Positions 14,218-22,919 of a DNA stretch of 40,465 bases are shown in pieces (positions within the stretch are counted from its first letter, which is position 1; each line of letters begins with the position of its first letter). The stretch covers positions 1-40,465 of the forward strand of contig CAYTXI010000003.1 in assembly GCA_964441935.1 (NCBI GenBank). The letters run 5' to 3'. The notes beneath the pieces were generated by a model. It was not told the DNA's origin, made no database searches, and saw only the letters and a program-made list of their open reading frames with translations. The translations under genes and the position numbers were made by a program. Source of the stretch: JBBDMC01 sp964441935. Lineage in GTDB: Bacteria; Pseudomonadota; Alphaproteobacteria; Rhizobiales; Kaistiaceae.

Positions 14218-15720
14218 GTGAACCGGAACCTGTTCGACCACATCGAGCGGAGTGCCAATCCGAGGGCAGTGTTCATCGAGACGCTCGACGGCCGCCGGCT
14301 GACGTACGCCGACACCTTTGCACTGTCCGGGCGTTTGGCCAACGCGCTCCGCGCCCACGGCGTTGCCGTCGGCGACCGGGTCGCCGTCCAGGTCGCCAAA
14401 TGCCCGGAGGCGTTGATCCTCTATCTTGCGTGCCTCCGCGCCGGCGCGATCTACCTGCCGCTCAACCCGGCCTACACACCGTCCGAAGTCGCCTACTTCA
14501 TCGAAGATGCCGAGCCGACACTGATCGTCTGCGGTCCCGACCGTCGCGCGGACATCGCGGGCGGGACGGCGGTCGAGACGCTCGACGCAGAGGGACAGGG
14601 ATCGCTGATCGACCTTGCCGCAGCGCAGGCGAACACCCTCCCGACCGTCGCGCGCGACGGCGGCGACCTTGCCGCCATCATTTACACCTCCGGCACGACG
14701 GGCCGGTCGAAGGGTGCCATGCTCACCCACGACAACCTCGTCTCCAACGCCGAAACGCTGGTGGAAGCGTGGCGTTTCACGCGTGACGACGTCCTCATCC
14801 ATGCCCTGCCGATCTATCACACCCATGGCCTGTTCGTTGCGACCAACACACTCCTGTTCGCCGGCGGCGTAATGCTCCTCCTGCCGAAGTTCGACGCCGA
14901 CGCGATCATCGCCGCGATGCCGCGGGCGACATCGCTGATGGGTGTGCCGACGTTCTATACGAGGCTGCTTGCGCGTCCGGGCCTCACCCGGGAGGCGACT
15001 GCCAACATGCGCCTGTTCACCTCCGGGTCGGCGCCGTTGCTCGCCGAAACCCATCGCGCCTTCGGCAAACGCACCGGCCACGCCATCCTCGAACGCTACG
15101 GCATGACCGAAACCGGCATGAACCTGAGTAATCCTTATGCTGGCGAACGGGTGGCCGGGACCGTCGGCCCTCCCCTTTCCGGCATCGAGGTTCGCGTCAC
15201 CGATCCCGACACGGGTGCGCTGCTGGCGATGGGCGAGACTGGCATGATCGAGGTGAGCGGACCGAACGTCTTCAAGGGTTACTGGCGGATGCCGGAGAAG
15301 ACCGCGGCCGAATTCCGGCCGGACGGCTTCTTCATCACCGGCGACCTCGGTCTGATCGACGAGCGCGGCTACGTCACCTTAGTCGGTCGCGCCACGGACC
15401 TCGTCATTTCCGGCGGCGAGAACGTCTACCCCAAGGAGGTCGAGGGCGAGATCGACGCCCTCCCCGGCGTCGTCGAATCGGCGGTCATCGGCGTGCCCCA
15501 CGCCGACCTCGGCGAGGCCGTCGTCGCCGCCGTCGTGGCCGAGCACGCTGGCGTTATCGACGAGGCGACAATTCTCGGCCGGCTCGGAAGCCGCCTTGCC
15601 GGCTTCAAGCGACCGAAGCGCGTCGTCATCGTCGACGAACTGCCGCGTAACGCCATGGGCAAGGTTCAGAAGAACGTCCTGCGGCAGAGATTTGAGGATT
15701 TGTTCGACGAACGGTCGTGA
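14218..15720 (+). CDS. matB: Malonyl-CoA synthetase (MatB-like)
   Basis: 500 residues of the ANL superfamily, which activates acids through an acyl-AMP. The ATP loop YTSGTTGRSKG lies at 156-166. The MatB-type segments LPIYHTHGLFVATN, MGVPTFYTRLLARPG and FTSGSAPLLAETHRAF are strong indicators of malonate specificity. The adenylate motif is ERYGMTETGMN and the catalytic lysine is in PRNAMGKVQK near the C-terminus. GTG 14218 is selected because the family sequence begins there; the much longer open frame is antisense-style shadow over the monooxygenase. matA and matC are absent, so it probably salvages malonate for fatty-acid synthesis rather than serving catabolism. Confidence 0.9.
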   Translation: MNRNLFDHIERSANPRAVFIETLDGRRLTYADTFALSGRLANALRAHGVAVGDRVAVQVAKCPEALILYLACLRAGAIYLPLNPAYTPSEVAYFIEDAEPTLIVCGPDRRADIAGGTAVETLDAEGQGSLIDLAAAQANTLPTVARDGGDLAAIIYTSGTTGRSKGAMLTHDNLVSNAETLVEAWRFTRDDVLIHALPIYHTHGLFVATNTLLFAGGVMLLLPKFDADAIIAAMPRATSLMGVPTFYTRLLARPGLTREATANMRLFTSGSAPLLAETHRAFGKRTGHAILERYGMTETGMNLSNPYAGERVAGTVGPPLSGIEVRVTDPDTGALLAMGETGMIEVSGPNVFKGYWRMPEKTAAEFRPDGFFITGDLGLIDERGYVTLVGRATDLVISGGENVYPKEVEGEIDALPGVVESAVIGVPHADLGEAVVAAVVAEHAGVIDEATILGRLGSRLAGFKRPKRVVIVDELPRNAMGKVQKNVLRQRFEDLFDERS

Positions 15721-15743
15721 GCAACGCCGACGCCGGCCGCTGC

Positions 15744-17480
15744 TCAGCCGCCCGCTTGGCCGGCCTTGACGGGCTTCTTGAGCAGGCGATAGCGCTCCGG
15801 ATCGAGCCGCCGCTGCTCGCCCGCCGCCGCCTGCGACGAACCGTCCGGTGCCGATTCGAGTCGACCGCGATTGCTCAGGGTCGCACCGCGCCAGCGGTCG
15901 ACCACGAGGTCGATGAACTTCTGATCGACGACGCGACCGAAATCGGTGTCCGCCGCGCTGATCGCCTCGCTCTTCGGCCGCCCCTCGGGGGGCAGCTCCT
16001 TGAAACTGAGGCGCGTCGGGATGGCCACGGCCTCGCCGAACGCGAACACCTCGCGGGTCGACAGCGACGACACAAAGCCAAGGAGATTGGCGGCGGCGTC
16101 CGACACCGCCGAGCGGATCAGCGCCTGGTCGCGATCGTTGGACATGCGCATGACAAACAGGGTCGAGCACTGGGAGATGATGGTCGCGTCGAGTTCGGCC
16201 GGGCGCTGGGTCACTAGCCCGAGGAACACGCCGTACTTGCGGCCCTCCTTGGCGATGCGCGAGATAGCCCGCCGGGTCGGCCCGAAGCCGACGCTGCGGT
16301 CGGCGGATGCGTAGCGGTGCGCTTCCTCGCAGACGAACAAGAGCGGAAGCGTGCCGTCGCTCCACAGACCGAAGTCGAACGCCATGCGGCCGAGCACCGA
16401 CACCACCGAATCGACGACCTCGGCCGGGAAGCCGGCGAGCTGCATGATGGTCATCGGTCGGTTGTTGGTCGGCAGGCGGAACAGCTGGCTGAGTACCGCC
16501 GACATGGTATCGCCGCCAACGTTGGCGTTCTCGTACATGAAGACATAGCGCGGGTCGTTGGCGACGCTTTCGATGCGCGCCAGGAGCTTGTTGTAGGTCG
16601 AGCGTTGGGCACGGTATTCGAGCTTGCCCATCCGCGATTCGATCAACGAGATCAGGTCGGCCAGCCGGTAGGGCACCGGCGTATCGACCGTAAATCCGGT
16701 GCTGCGCGGCTCGCCCTTCTTGTGGGTGACACGGTCTTTGGATTCGCGATTGCTGGAATAGAGCCGCCGCGCCGCCGGGATCAGCTCTGACAGGACCTCG
16801 ACTTCCTCGTCGACCCCCGGCCGCCCGCGGAAGACCACGTCGACGGTCTCCTCGAAGCTGAACAGCCAGAACGGCAGCTTGAGATTCGCCGGTGTCAGCA
16901 CCTGGGCGCGATCGCCGAAACACGAGCCGTACTCGTTGTGCGGATCGACCAGGAAGATCCTGAGGTCGGGTCGGGTCTCCATGATCTCCCTGAGAACGAC
17001 GGCGACGCCGCTCGACTTACCCACGCCCGTGGTGCCGAGGATCGCGAAGTGCTTGCTCAGCATGTTGTCGATGTTGATGTAGGCGGGCAGGCTGGGGTCC
17101 TGTTGCAGCGTGCCGATCGCGATCGTGTCTTCGCCCGAGATGTTGTAGATGATTTTCAGGTCGGAATTGGCGAGCGCCACCGCCGGGTCGCCGATCGCCG
17201 GATATGTCGTCACGCCGCGGGTGAAGTAATACGCGCCGTTGTCGGTCTGCTTGATCTCGCCCATGAGGTCGAGGACGGCAGTAACCGTGTAGCCCTCCTC
17301 ACGGGCGGCCGGCAAAGTCTGGATCGACGCGTCGGTGACCACGCCGACAACGGTCTTATGTGCGCCACGGATGCCAACAAAGCGGCCGACCGTGGCGCGC
17401 GCTTCGTCGGGCTCGTTCCAGTTCGTTTCCTTAAGACCGATGGTGGCCTGCGATCCGCGGATCGACAGGACACGCCCCAT
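15744..17480 (-). CDS. HerA-like hexameric ATPase (DUF87/FtsK-HerA superfamily)
   Basis: 578 residues. An N-terminal HAS-barrel-like beta region (about 1-130) precedes the motor domain. The motor has Walker A GTTGVGKSS at 149-157, then FLVDPHNEYG, Walker B LPLLFVCEEAHRYAS near 378-392, and an arginine/sensor region GLVTQRPAELDATIISQC. HerA relatives are DNA-translocating ATPases that work with the NurA nuclease in archaea and in some bacterial defence systems. No nurA, SIR2 or nuclease gene lies beside it, so it looks like the solitary alphaproteobacterial type. The C-terminal 50 residues are Ala/Arg/Gly-rich and probably disordered. ATG 17480 (MGRVLSIRGSQ) is favoured; 17594 is possible. Confidence 0.82.
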   Translation of the reverse strand: MGRVLSIRGSQATIGLKETNWNEPDEARATVGRFVGIRGAHKTVVGVVTDASIQTLPAAREEGYTVTAVLDLMGEIKQTDNGAYYFTRGVTTYPAIGDPAVALANSDLKIIYNISGEDTIAIGTLQQDPSLPAYINIDNMLSKHFAILGTTGVGKSSGVAVVLREIMETRPDLRIFLVDPHNEYGSCFGDRAQVLTPANLKLPFWLFSFEETVDVVFRGRPGVDEEVEVLSELIPAARRLYSSNRESKDRVTHKKGEPRSTGFTVDTPVPYRLADLISLIESRMGKLEYRAQRSTYNKLLARIESVANDPRYVFMYENANVGGDTMSAVLSQLFRLPTNNRPMTIMQLAGFPAEVVDSVVSVLGRMAFDFGLWSDGTLPLLFVCEEAHRYASADRSVGFGPTRRAISRIAKEGRKYGVFLGLVTQRPAELDATIISQCSTLFVMRMSNDRDQALIRSAVSDAAANLLGFVSSLSTREVFAFGEAVAIPTRLSFKELPPEGRPKSEAISAADTDFGRVVDQKFIDLVVDRWRGATLSNRGRLESAPDGSSQAAAGEQRRLDPERYRLLKKPVKAGQAGG

Positions 17481-17756
17481 GACGTCAGATGATTCACCCG
17501 GCGCGGATGTGCTCGATGGCGCGACCAACGTTGCCCCCTCTTGTTTTAGTTGGGATCTCGAGGCAACGGCCCTGCACGCCGGCGACGACGACACCCAACC
17601 GATGATCTATCAGCGGAGACTTGAGTTTCGGTTAACCGGGTCGCTCGACTTGTCCCGATTCAACCTTCAATTGCAACCTCTTGACCGCTCGCCACACGGG
17701 ACCTGGTGCGGTCAATGAACGACACCAAACGCGCGCCCACCTGCTGCAACCCGCAG

Positions 17757-17843
17757 TGGTGCGGACGGCCGGGATCGAACCGGCACGGGGTTGCCCCCAA
17801 GGGATTTTAAGTCCCTTGCGTCTACCAATTCCGCCACGTCCGC
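17757..17843 (-). tRNA. tRNA-Leu (anticodon UAA)
   Basis: On the minus strand it starts GCGGACGTGGCGGAATTGG and ends in GTCCGC-A-CCA. The 7-bp acceptor stem is GCGGACG with its partner near the 3' end. The D-arm holds GGTAGACGC. The anticodon stem AGGGA/TCCCT encloses loop CTTAAAA with anticodon TAA (plus-strand 17807-17809). A long variable arm (GGGGGCAACCCC) marks a class II tRNA, and the T-loop is GGTTCGATCC. CCA is encoded. No neighbouring integrase or attachment duplicate is visible. Confidence 0.97.
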
Positions 17844-17922
17844 TCTGGCCACCGGCGTAAGCCGCGGGCCCGATATTGGCAACAGCATGCGGGCCACACG
17901 TCGCCCAGCTGCGTTATGACGT

Positions 17923-17934
17923 AAGATATATCTT
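17923..17934. promoter_or_regulatory. Palindromic operator candidate upstream of padR
   Basis: AAGATATATCTT is a perfect 12-bp palindrome, 60 bp before the PadR-type gene. AT-rich dyads of this kind (ATAT core) are typical PadR-family binding sites. A related half-like ACATATCT lies at about 17969-17976. Autoregulation is inferred. Confidence 0.5.
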
Positions 17935-17993
17935 GACCTCCTCAAACAGCGGTGCCATTTCCTATCGTACGACATATCTGGAGACACGATTCG

Positions 17994-18617
17994 ATGCGCC
18001 ACCGTTGCTATGACCACCCTGACCCACGCGCCTGGCACTTCGCCGCGCGCCACGGAGCCCGCCATCGCGGCTGGGGCCGCGGCCACCGCGGTCACGGGCC
18101 CGGCGGCGGCGATGGCCGCTTCGTCGGCAAGATGCTGGCCGACGGCGACCTCCGCCTGATCGTTCTGGTGCTTCTCGCCGAGGCGCCGCGCCACGGCTAC
18201 GACATCATCAAGGCGCTAGAGGAAAAGTCGAGCGGCATCTACAGCCCGTCGCCCGGCGTCGTTTACCCCACGCTCACGTACCTGGAGGAGGCCGGTTACG
18301 CCACCGCCGCCAGCGAGGGGAACAAGCGCGTCTACACCATCACCGACGCCGGCCGCGCGCACCTCGACGAGAATCGCGAGGCGGCCGACAGCATACTGGT
18401 CGAGATGGAGCGCTTCGGCCGCAAGATGGCCCGCGCCCGCGCCTGGGTCGATTGGGCCGAGGGCGGTCCGGACAAGCCGTCGCTCGCCGAGCTCGACCGC
18501 GCCCGCCGCCGCCTGCGCGCCCTGATCGCCGACGCGATCGAAGGCAGCGAAGAAGATCAGAAGCGCCTCGCTGAAATCCTCCACCGCGCCGCCGACGAGG
18601 CCCTCGCCAGGCACTGA
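17994..18617 (+). CDS. PadR-family regulator with His/Gly-rich N-terminus (YqjI-like)
   Basis: 207 residues. The first ~45 residues are rich in His, Gly and Arg (AWHFAARHGARHRG, GHRGHGPGGG). The PadR winged helix then follows: GDLRLIVLVLLAEAPRHGYDIIKALEE, SPSPGVVYPTLTYLEEAGY, and NKRVYTITDAGRAHL. A C-terminal dimerisation helix ends the protein. E. coli YqjI has the same plan and is a metal-responsive (Ni/Fe) repressor of the ferric reductase gene yqjH, so a metal-sensing role is plausible here. No yqjH-like gene is adjacent. ATG 17994 follows GGAGA; 14 upstream codons are possible. A palindromic operator candidate precedes it. Confidence 0.85.
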   Translation: MRHRCYDHPDPRAWHFAARHGARHRGWGRGHRGHGPGGGDGRFVGKMLADGDLRLIVLVLLAEAPRHGYDIIKALEEKSSGIYSPSPGVVYPTLTYLEEAGYATAASEGNKRVYTITDAGRAHLDENREAADSILVEMERFGRKMARARAWVDWAEGGPDKPSLAELDRARRRLRALIADAIEGSEEDQKRLAEILHRAADEALARH

Positions 18618-18626
18618 CGTGCGCGC

Positions 18627-19627
18627 TCAGTCCCGCTTGACGAACGCGGCGAAGGCGTCGGCGTAGTCCGGGTGCCAGCGCGACAGCGGCGGGCGCTTCT
18701 CCACGACGTCGCCGGCCGCCCACAGGATGCGCTTGTTGTCGATCTCTGAGGTGACCTCGTTGTCGGGACAGATGATGTAGAAGTCGCCCCGACCCATCGC
18801 CTCCAGCATCGTGTCGATGACCTGGTCCGGCCACCAGGCGCCCCCCGGCTTCTCACCGCCCGAGCGGGCGGTGAGCCCGGTGAAGGTCCAGCCCGGGACG
18901 AGGAGATGGGCGGTGACCTGGCACCCCTCGGTGTTGCGGAGCGCGTGCTGTAGGCCCTCCGTCAGCACTTTCACGCCCGCTTTGGAGACGTTGTAGGCGG
19001 TGTCGCCCGGCGGACAGGTGATGCCCTGCTTGGACCCGGTGTTGATGATCGCCGCCGGCGTGCCTTGCGCGATCATCGCCGGCGCGAACGCCTGAACGCC
19101 GTTGATCACGCCCCACAGGTTGGTGCCGATCACCCGCTGCCAGCCGGCGTAGTTCTCGAACGGCCCACCGCCGTTGCCGGTGCCGGCATTATTCATCAGC
19201 AGCGCGACCTCGCCGAAGGCGTCGTAGACCTTGTCCTTGAGGGCGTCGACGGAGTCCTTGCTGCTGACGTCGGTCCTCACGGTCAGCGGCGCGCTCCCAC
19301 CGCCCGCGGCGATCTCCTCGGCGGCTTTGTCGAGCGCCGCCTGATCGAGGTCGGCGATGGCNNNNNNNNNNNNNNNNNNNNNNNNNNNNNNNNNNNNNNN
19401 NNNNNNNNNNNNNNNNNNNNNNNNNNNNNNNNNNNNNNNNNNNNNNNNNNNNNNNNNNNNNCGGCGATCTCCTCGGCGGCTTTGTCGAGCGCCGCCTGAT
19501 CGAGGTCGGCGATGGCGACCTTCATCCCCATCGACACAAAGCGCTTGGCGGCGGCAAGGCCGATGCCGCTGGCCCCGCCGGTGATGACGGCTGCACGACC
19601 GGCTGCGAATACAGGATGATCGGTCAT
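18627..19627 (-). CDS. Short-chain dehydrogenase/reductase, interrupted by scaffold gap
   Basis: An SDR gene broken only by a 100-N gap. The N-terminal part has the cofactor motif TGGASGIG and VAIADLDQ. After the gap come NNAGTGNGGGPF, the catalytic Ser in NTGSKQG, and YNVSK (YxxxK). The C-terminus ends WHPDYADAFAAFVKRD. The two gap flanks are identical for 55 bp. Collapsing the N run and one copy (155 bases) leaves 846 bases, exactly 282 codons in a single frame, so the true protein is about 281 residues. ATG 19627 (MTDHPVFAAG) has GGAGAG upstream. The substrate is unknown. It converges on the padR gene with a 9-bp gap. Confidence 0.88.
19307..19361. repeat. Left copy of 55-bp gap-flanking duplicate
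   Basis: Identical over 55 bases to 19462-19516 on the other side of the N run. It starts CGGCGATCTCC and ends GGCGATGGC. This is best read as the same genomic segment present at the ends of two contigs, not a biological repeat. Confidence 0.9.
19362..19461. other. Assembly gap of exactly 100 N
   Basis: The round length is a scaffolder's default for unknown size. The flanking 55-bp identity indicates that the contigs overlap and the real gap is negative. Confidence 0.98.
19462..19516. repeat. Right copy of 55-bp gap-flanking duplicate
   Basis: Exact copy of 19307-19361. Both copies encode the same SDR stretch (AIADLDQAALDKAAEEIA on the minus strand), in frames that differ only because of the inserted N run. 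Confidence 0.9.
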
Positions 19628-19845
19628 GGACGTTTGTCTCTCCATCGCTTCGACTGGCTGAATGTGACCGCTCCGGGCCGCCCACTCCCGCCGCTAGCAT
19701 TTTCCTGTCCGCCGAGTCGAGCACGCGCCGCGCTGGCGCCAGAGCGGCTCGGCTTGGCCCTGCGCCGTAACGCCGCAGGCAGAACGCACCGGAACGACTA
19801 CGATGGTCCGCGCCTGGAGGACCGACCGGAAGCCGGCCGGCGCGA

Positions 19846-21630
19846 ATGCAGTCACGATTTCGCCGATTGATATGGGCTTTGCCGCTGGCAGCGGCCCTCG
19901 CGCTTGCGCCGGTGAGCGACGCCAAGGCAAGCCTTTTTGCGTGCTTCCAGGCGCTCGCCCCACTCGACAAGGCGGCCGAGGCGGCCGAGGTGGCCGCCAA
20001 GGCCGGCGCATGCTCGGCCGAGGCCACCGGCGACCCGCTGATGGGCATGACCATCGCCGCGCTGACGGCCGGCGCGGTCAGCGGTGTCTTCTCGACCCCC
20101 GACCAGTGCATCGCCAAGATCAACGGGCAGGTCGGCCGGCTGGTCGCCGCTGCGCTGCTGGCCCTGCCCCTGCCGGGCACCGCCAAGAGCCTGCTGCAAG
20201 CATTCATTAACGGCCAAACGCCGCTGACCTTCGAGGAAATCGTGGCGGGCGTTCCCGGACTGAATGCAATCATCCCCTACATCCACTGCGGCTGCGCCGT
20301 CGCCGGCGCGCCGGGTGCTTTCAAACAAATCGCCGACGACTACGCGGACAGCGTCGATAGCTGTGCCAGCTTCGTATCGGACGCCGTCGGCACGGTCCTC
20401 AACGCCTTCGGCGACCTCGGCGAAGACATTCACGAGGCACTCAATGGGCCGTCGATGAAACCGGGCATCCAGATGGAAACAGAGTGCTGGGTGCAGACGC
20501 TGCCCGACGAGATCTGGACCAAGACGCCGATCTGGACGAAGGAGACCTTCCAGTGCAACGTCCTGCGCTGCGCGCCGGGGCACGTTGTCATCAAGAAGAG
20601 CGAAGGCGGGACGACACTCAACAAGTGCGCGGCGAAGTGCCCCGACCCCATCGAGGCGTATCAGCCCGGCGGTAAGTGTTACTGGACGATCGACTCGGAG
20701 CCGGTCGACGGCGTGTGCACCCAAGTCGGCGGCGTTGTGCACTGCTGCGGCGATGGGCAGAAGGCCGTTCAGTACGGAATGTGTGGGCCTGAGTGCGTCC
20801 AGGGCATCCAATACTGGAGCCTTCCGGCAGGCCAGTGCCGGAACTGCGATCCCGGTTGGTATCCCGTCTACAGCTCGCAAGGCAGCAGCGTCGGCGTCTG
20901 CGCGGAGTGCCCTAAAGGGCAGGCCTACAGCTTCTCGTCAAAGCAGTGCGAGCCGCTGAACTGCCCACCGCCGCTCGGCTACTACGACTCAAAAAACCCG
21001 CACACCTGCTCCTACTGCAAGCCCGGCCAGGTGTATTCGGCCGCGACCAGTTCATGCCAGTGCGGCGAGGGCACCTTCGCCAAAGGCGATAGCTGCGCCT
21101 GTCCCAAGAACGCAAACAAAGTCATCTCCGCCGCCACGTTCACGTGCGCCTGTCCGCAGGGCTCGACCCTCGATATGGAGAAGTTCGCCTGCGTTTGCCC
21201 CGCCGGACAGCAGATGATGATCAAGGCCGTTCAGGGGTCTACCTACTCCACCTGTGTGAGCACTACGCCCACGACCGTGGCGCCCACGAAGAGGCCACCA
21301 ACCATCGTGTGCCCGAAGGGTACGCACCTGGAGAATGGCCTTTGCGCTCCGAACGCGCCGCCACCCGCGCGCCCCGTGCCGCCGCAAACACGGACCGCGC
21401 CGCCGCCCCTCCAGCCACCTGCCACGATGGTGCCGCCACCCCAGCCCGTCCCGCCACCGCAGACCGCGCCAACCATGCTGCGCTGCCCGGCCGGCACGAT
21501 GCCGAACGCGACACAGACGGCATGCGTTCGCGCGCCGCCGCCGCAGCTGGTCCTACCGCCCGCACTCCTGGTCCCGCCGCCGCCCCCTCCGCCCACCGCC
21601 GCACCGCGCATGATGGTGCCGGCCCGCTGA
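19846..21630 (+). CDS. Secreted cysteine-rich, proline-rich protein of unknown function
   Basis: 594 residues, not assigned to a family. A signal peptide is followed by a cleavage-like VSDAKA near residues 23-28. Residues about 28-200 are Ala-rich and helical, with a hydrophobic stretch LVAAALLALPLP. Residues about 210-480 are densely cysteine-rich, with motifs repeating at about 20-residue spacing (CQCGEGTFAKGDS, CACPKNANKV, CACPQGSTLD, CVCPAGQQM), like EGF or growth-factor-receptor Cys-rich modules. Residues about 480-594 are Pro-rich (PPPQPVPPPQ) and hold two more C-P-x-G-T…C units. I count 38 cysteines, an even number consistent with full disulfide pairing outside the cytoplasm. No sortase signal or C-terminal anchor is visible. 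It stands alone, facing a minus-strand operon. Confidence 0.8.
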   Translation: MQSRFRRLIWALPLAAALALAPVSDAKASLFACFQALAPLDKAAEAAEVAAKAGACSAEATGDPLMGMTIAALTAGAVSGVFSTPDQCIAKINGQVGRLVAAALLALPLPGTAKSLLQAFINGQTPLTFEEIVAGVPGLNAIIPYIHCGCAVAGAPGAFKQIADDYADSVDSCASFVSDAVGTVLNAFGDLGEDIHEALNGPSMKPGIQMETECWVQTLPDEIWTKTPIWTKETFQCNVLRCAPGHVVIKKSEGGTTLNKCAAKCPDPIEAYQPGGKCYWTIDSEPVDGVCTQVGGVVHCCGDGQKAVQYGMCGPECVQGIQYWSLPAGQCRNCDPGWYPVYSSQGSSVGVCAECPKGQAYSFSSKQCEPLNCPPPLGYYDSKNPHTCSYCKPGQVYSAATSSCQCGEGTFAKGDSCACPKNANKVISAATFTCACPQGSTLDMEKFACVCPAGQQMMIKAVQGSTYSTCVSTTPTTVAPTKRPPTIVCPKGTHLENGLCAPNAPPPARPVPPQTRTAPPPLQPPATMVPPPQPVPPPQTAPTMLRCPAGTMPNATQTACVRAPPPQLVLPPALLVPPPPPPPTAAPRMMVPAR

Positions 21631-21664
21631 CGCCAGGACCGAGCGGTACGCGCATGCGTAGCGG

Positions 21665-22363
21665 TTAGAGCAACCAGTCGAAGGCGCGGCGCACGAACGC
21701 CGCCCCATCCGCCCGCACGCAGTCGCCGTGCGCGATCAGCACGCGTTCGATCGGCAAGGCGAGAATCCGCTTGAGGGCTGCGCGCGCAAGCCGGCGATTG
21801 AACATGAAGCTCGCGCGCCATTCACGCGGCGCACCGGGATGCGGCGCGACGATCCCGTCGAGACGGGCAAGCACGGCGCGCCAGCCCTTGAACCAATCCT
21901 GCGGGAAGTTCTGCAAAAGGTCGGTGAAGATCGCCGTCCGGCTGGCGCGGTGGAAAAACACCACCTCGGTCAGAAACGGACTACCGCGCACGGGAACCTG
22001 ATCGATGTCGGCCGCCCACGCCGGCTCGGCCGCGTCGCCGAGATCGCCGTCGAAAGCGAGGTCACTGCGCTTCTTGCGGAGGCCCGGCGAGGCGAAGAGC
22101 CGCGCTTCAGGGTACGCCGACTTCCACTCGTCGAGGAACAGATGATGCAGCTTGTTGGGCGACACGAGGAAGCGTACCGGACCGAGATCGCCGACCGCCT
22201 TCTTCAATTCGGCCGTTAACGTGATCGGCGACCAGACGAATAGGCCGCCATCCTTGAGCCTGATCACCGCCATGCGCGTCGGATAGGCGAAGGTGTAGAA
22301 CGACACGACCGGCCCTTCGGCGGTCCAGATGTCGGGCCCGAATTCCGACAGCGTAGCCGTCAT
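21665..22363 (-). CDS. DUF4336 protein (metallo-beta-lactamase-like fold)
   Basis: 232 residues resembling DUF4336 proteins, which have a degenerate metallo-beta-lactamase outline. Characteristic parts are GPDIWTAEGPVVSFYTFAYPTRMAVIRL, VSPNKLHHLFLDEWK, PEARLFASPGL and IERVLIAHGDCV. The H-x-H-x-D-H metal motif of true beta-lactamase-fold hydrolases is reduced to NKLHHLF, so catalysis is uncertain. ATG 22363 (MTATLSEFGPD) is used; a six-codon extension exists. It follows gpt by 46 bp on the same strand. Function unknown. Confidence 0.82.
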   Translation of the reverse strand: MTATLSEFGPDIWTAEGPVVSFYTFAYPTRMAVIRLKDGGLFVWSPITLTAELKKAVGDLGPVRFLVSPNKLHHLFLDEWKSAYPEARLFASPGLRKKRSDLAFDGDLGDAAEPAWAADIDQVPVRGSPFLTEVVFFHRASRTAIFTDLLQNFPQDWFKGWRAVLARLDGIVAPHPGAPREWRASFMFNRRLARAALKRILALPIERVLIAHGDCVRADGAAFVRRAFDWLL

Positions 22364-22409
22364 CCGATGACGACGCCGCAACCGCCGTCAGGCATCGCGC
22401 GCGACCGAA

Positions 22410-22919
22410 TCAGCCCACCGAACCCTGCGCGATCGGCGGCTGAAACGAATAGCCCATGTCCCATGGGAAGTAGATCCAGGTGTCCTGACTGACCTCGGTG
22501 ATGAAGGTGTCGACCAACGGCCGCCCGGCGGGCTTGGCATACATGGTCGCATAGTGGCATTGGGGCACCATGTTGCGGACGAGGCGCGCTGTCCTGCCCG
22601 TGTCAACCAAGTCGTCGATGACCAAGACGGCGCTGCCCTTGCCACCGGCGAGATCGACAATGTCCTTACCGACCGGCTTCAGCACCGTGAGATCGCCCTG
22701 CTCTTGGTACCCGTGGTAGGAGGAGACGCACACCGTCTCGATCAGGCGGATGCCGAGTTCGCGGGCGATGACCGCTGCCGGCACCAGCCCACCGCGGGTA
22801 ACGCACACGATCGCCTCCCAGTTGCCACGGTCCGCCAGCCGCCAGGCGAGCGCGCGCGCATCGCGGTGGAACTGGTCCCAGGAAACCGGGAATGCCTTCT
22901 CGGCGCGTGGTTCGGCCAT
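22410..22919 (-). CDS. gpt: Xanthine-guanine phosphoribosyltransferase
   Basis: 169 residues. It transfers phosphoribosyl from PRPP to guanine, xanthine and hypoxanthine for purine salvage. The PRPP loop is VLVIDDLVDTGRTARLVR near residue 100, and the family start FPVSWDQFHRDARALAWRL and the CVTRGGLVPAAVIAREL segment are clear. The C-terminus WIYFPWDMGYSFQPPI is typical of XGPRT. ATG 22919 has GGAG at seven nt and is preferred to ATG 22931 four codons earlier. It lies in a minus-strand run with DUF4336 downstream and the CinA-like gene upstream. Confidence 0.95.
   Translation of the reverse strand: MAEPRAEKAFPVSWDQFHRDARALAWRLADRGNWEAIVCVTRGGLVPAAVIARELGIRLIETVCVSSYHGYQEQGDLTVLKPVGKDIVDLAGGKGSAVLVIDDLVDTGRTARLVRNMVPQCHYATMYAKPAGRPLVDTFITEVSQDTWIYFPWDMGYSFQPPIAQGSVG

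Noticed and set aside
17757..17843. tRNA-Leu as an integration site of a mobile element
   Set aside because: No integrase and no second copy of the tRNA 3' end can be seen in the window.
19307..19516. Genuine 55-bp tandem or dispersed repeat around the gap
   Set aside because: Only one copy is needed to give an intact in-frame SDR; contig overlap explains it better.
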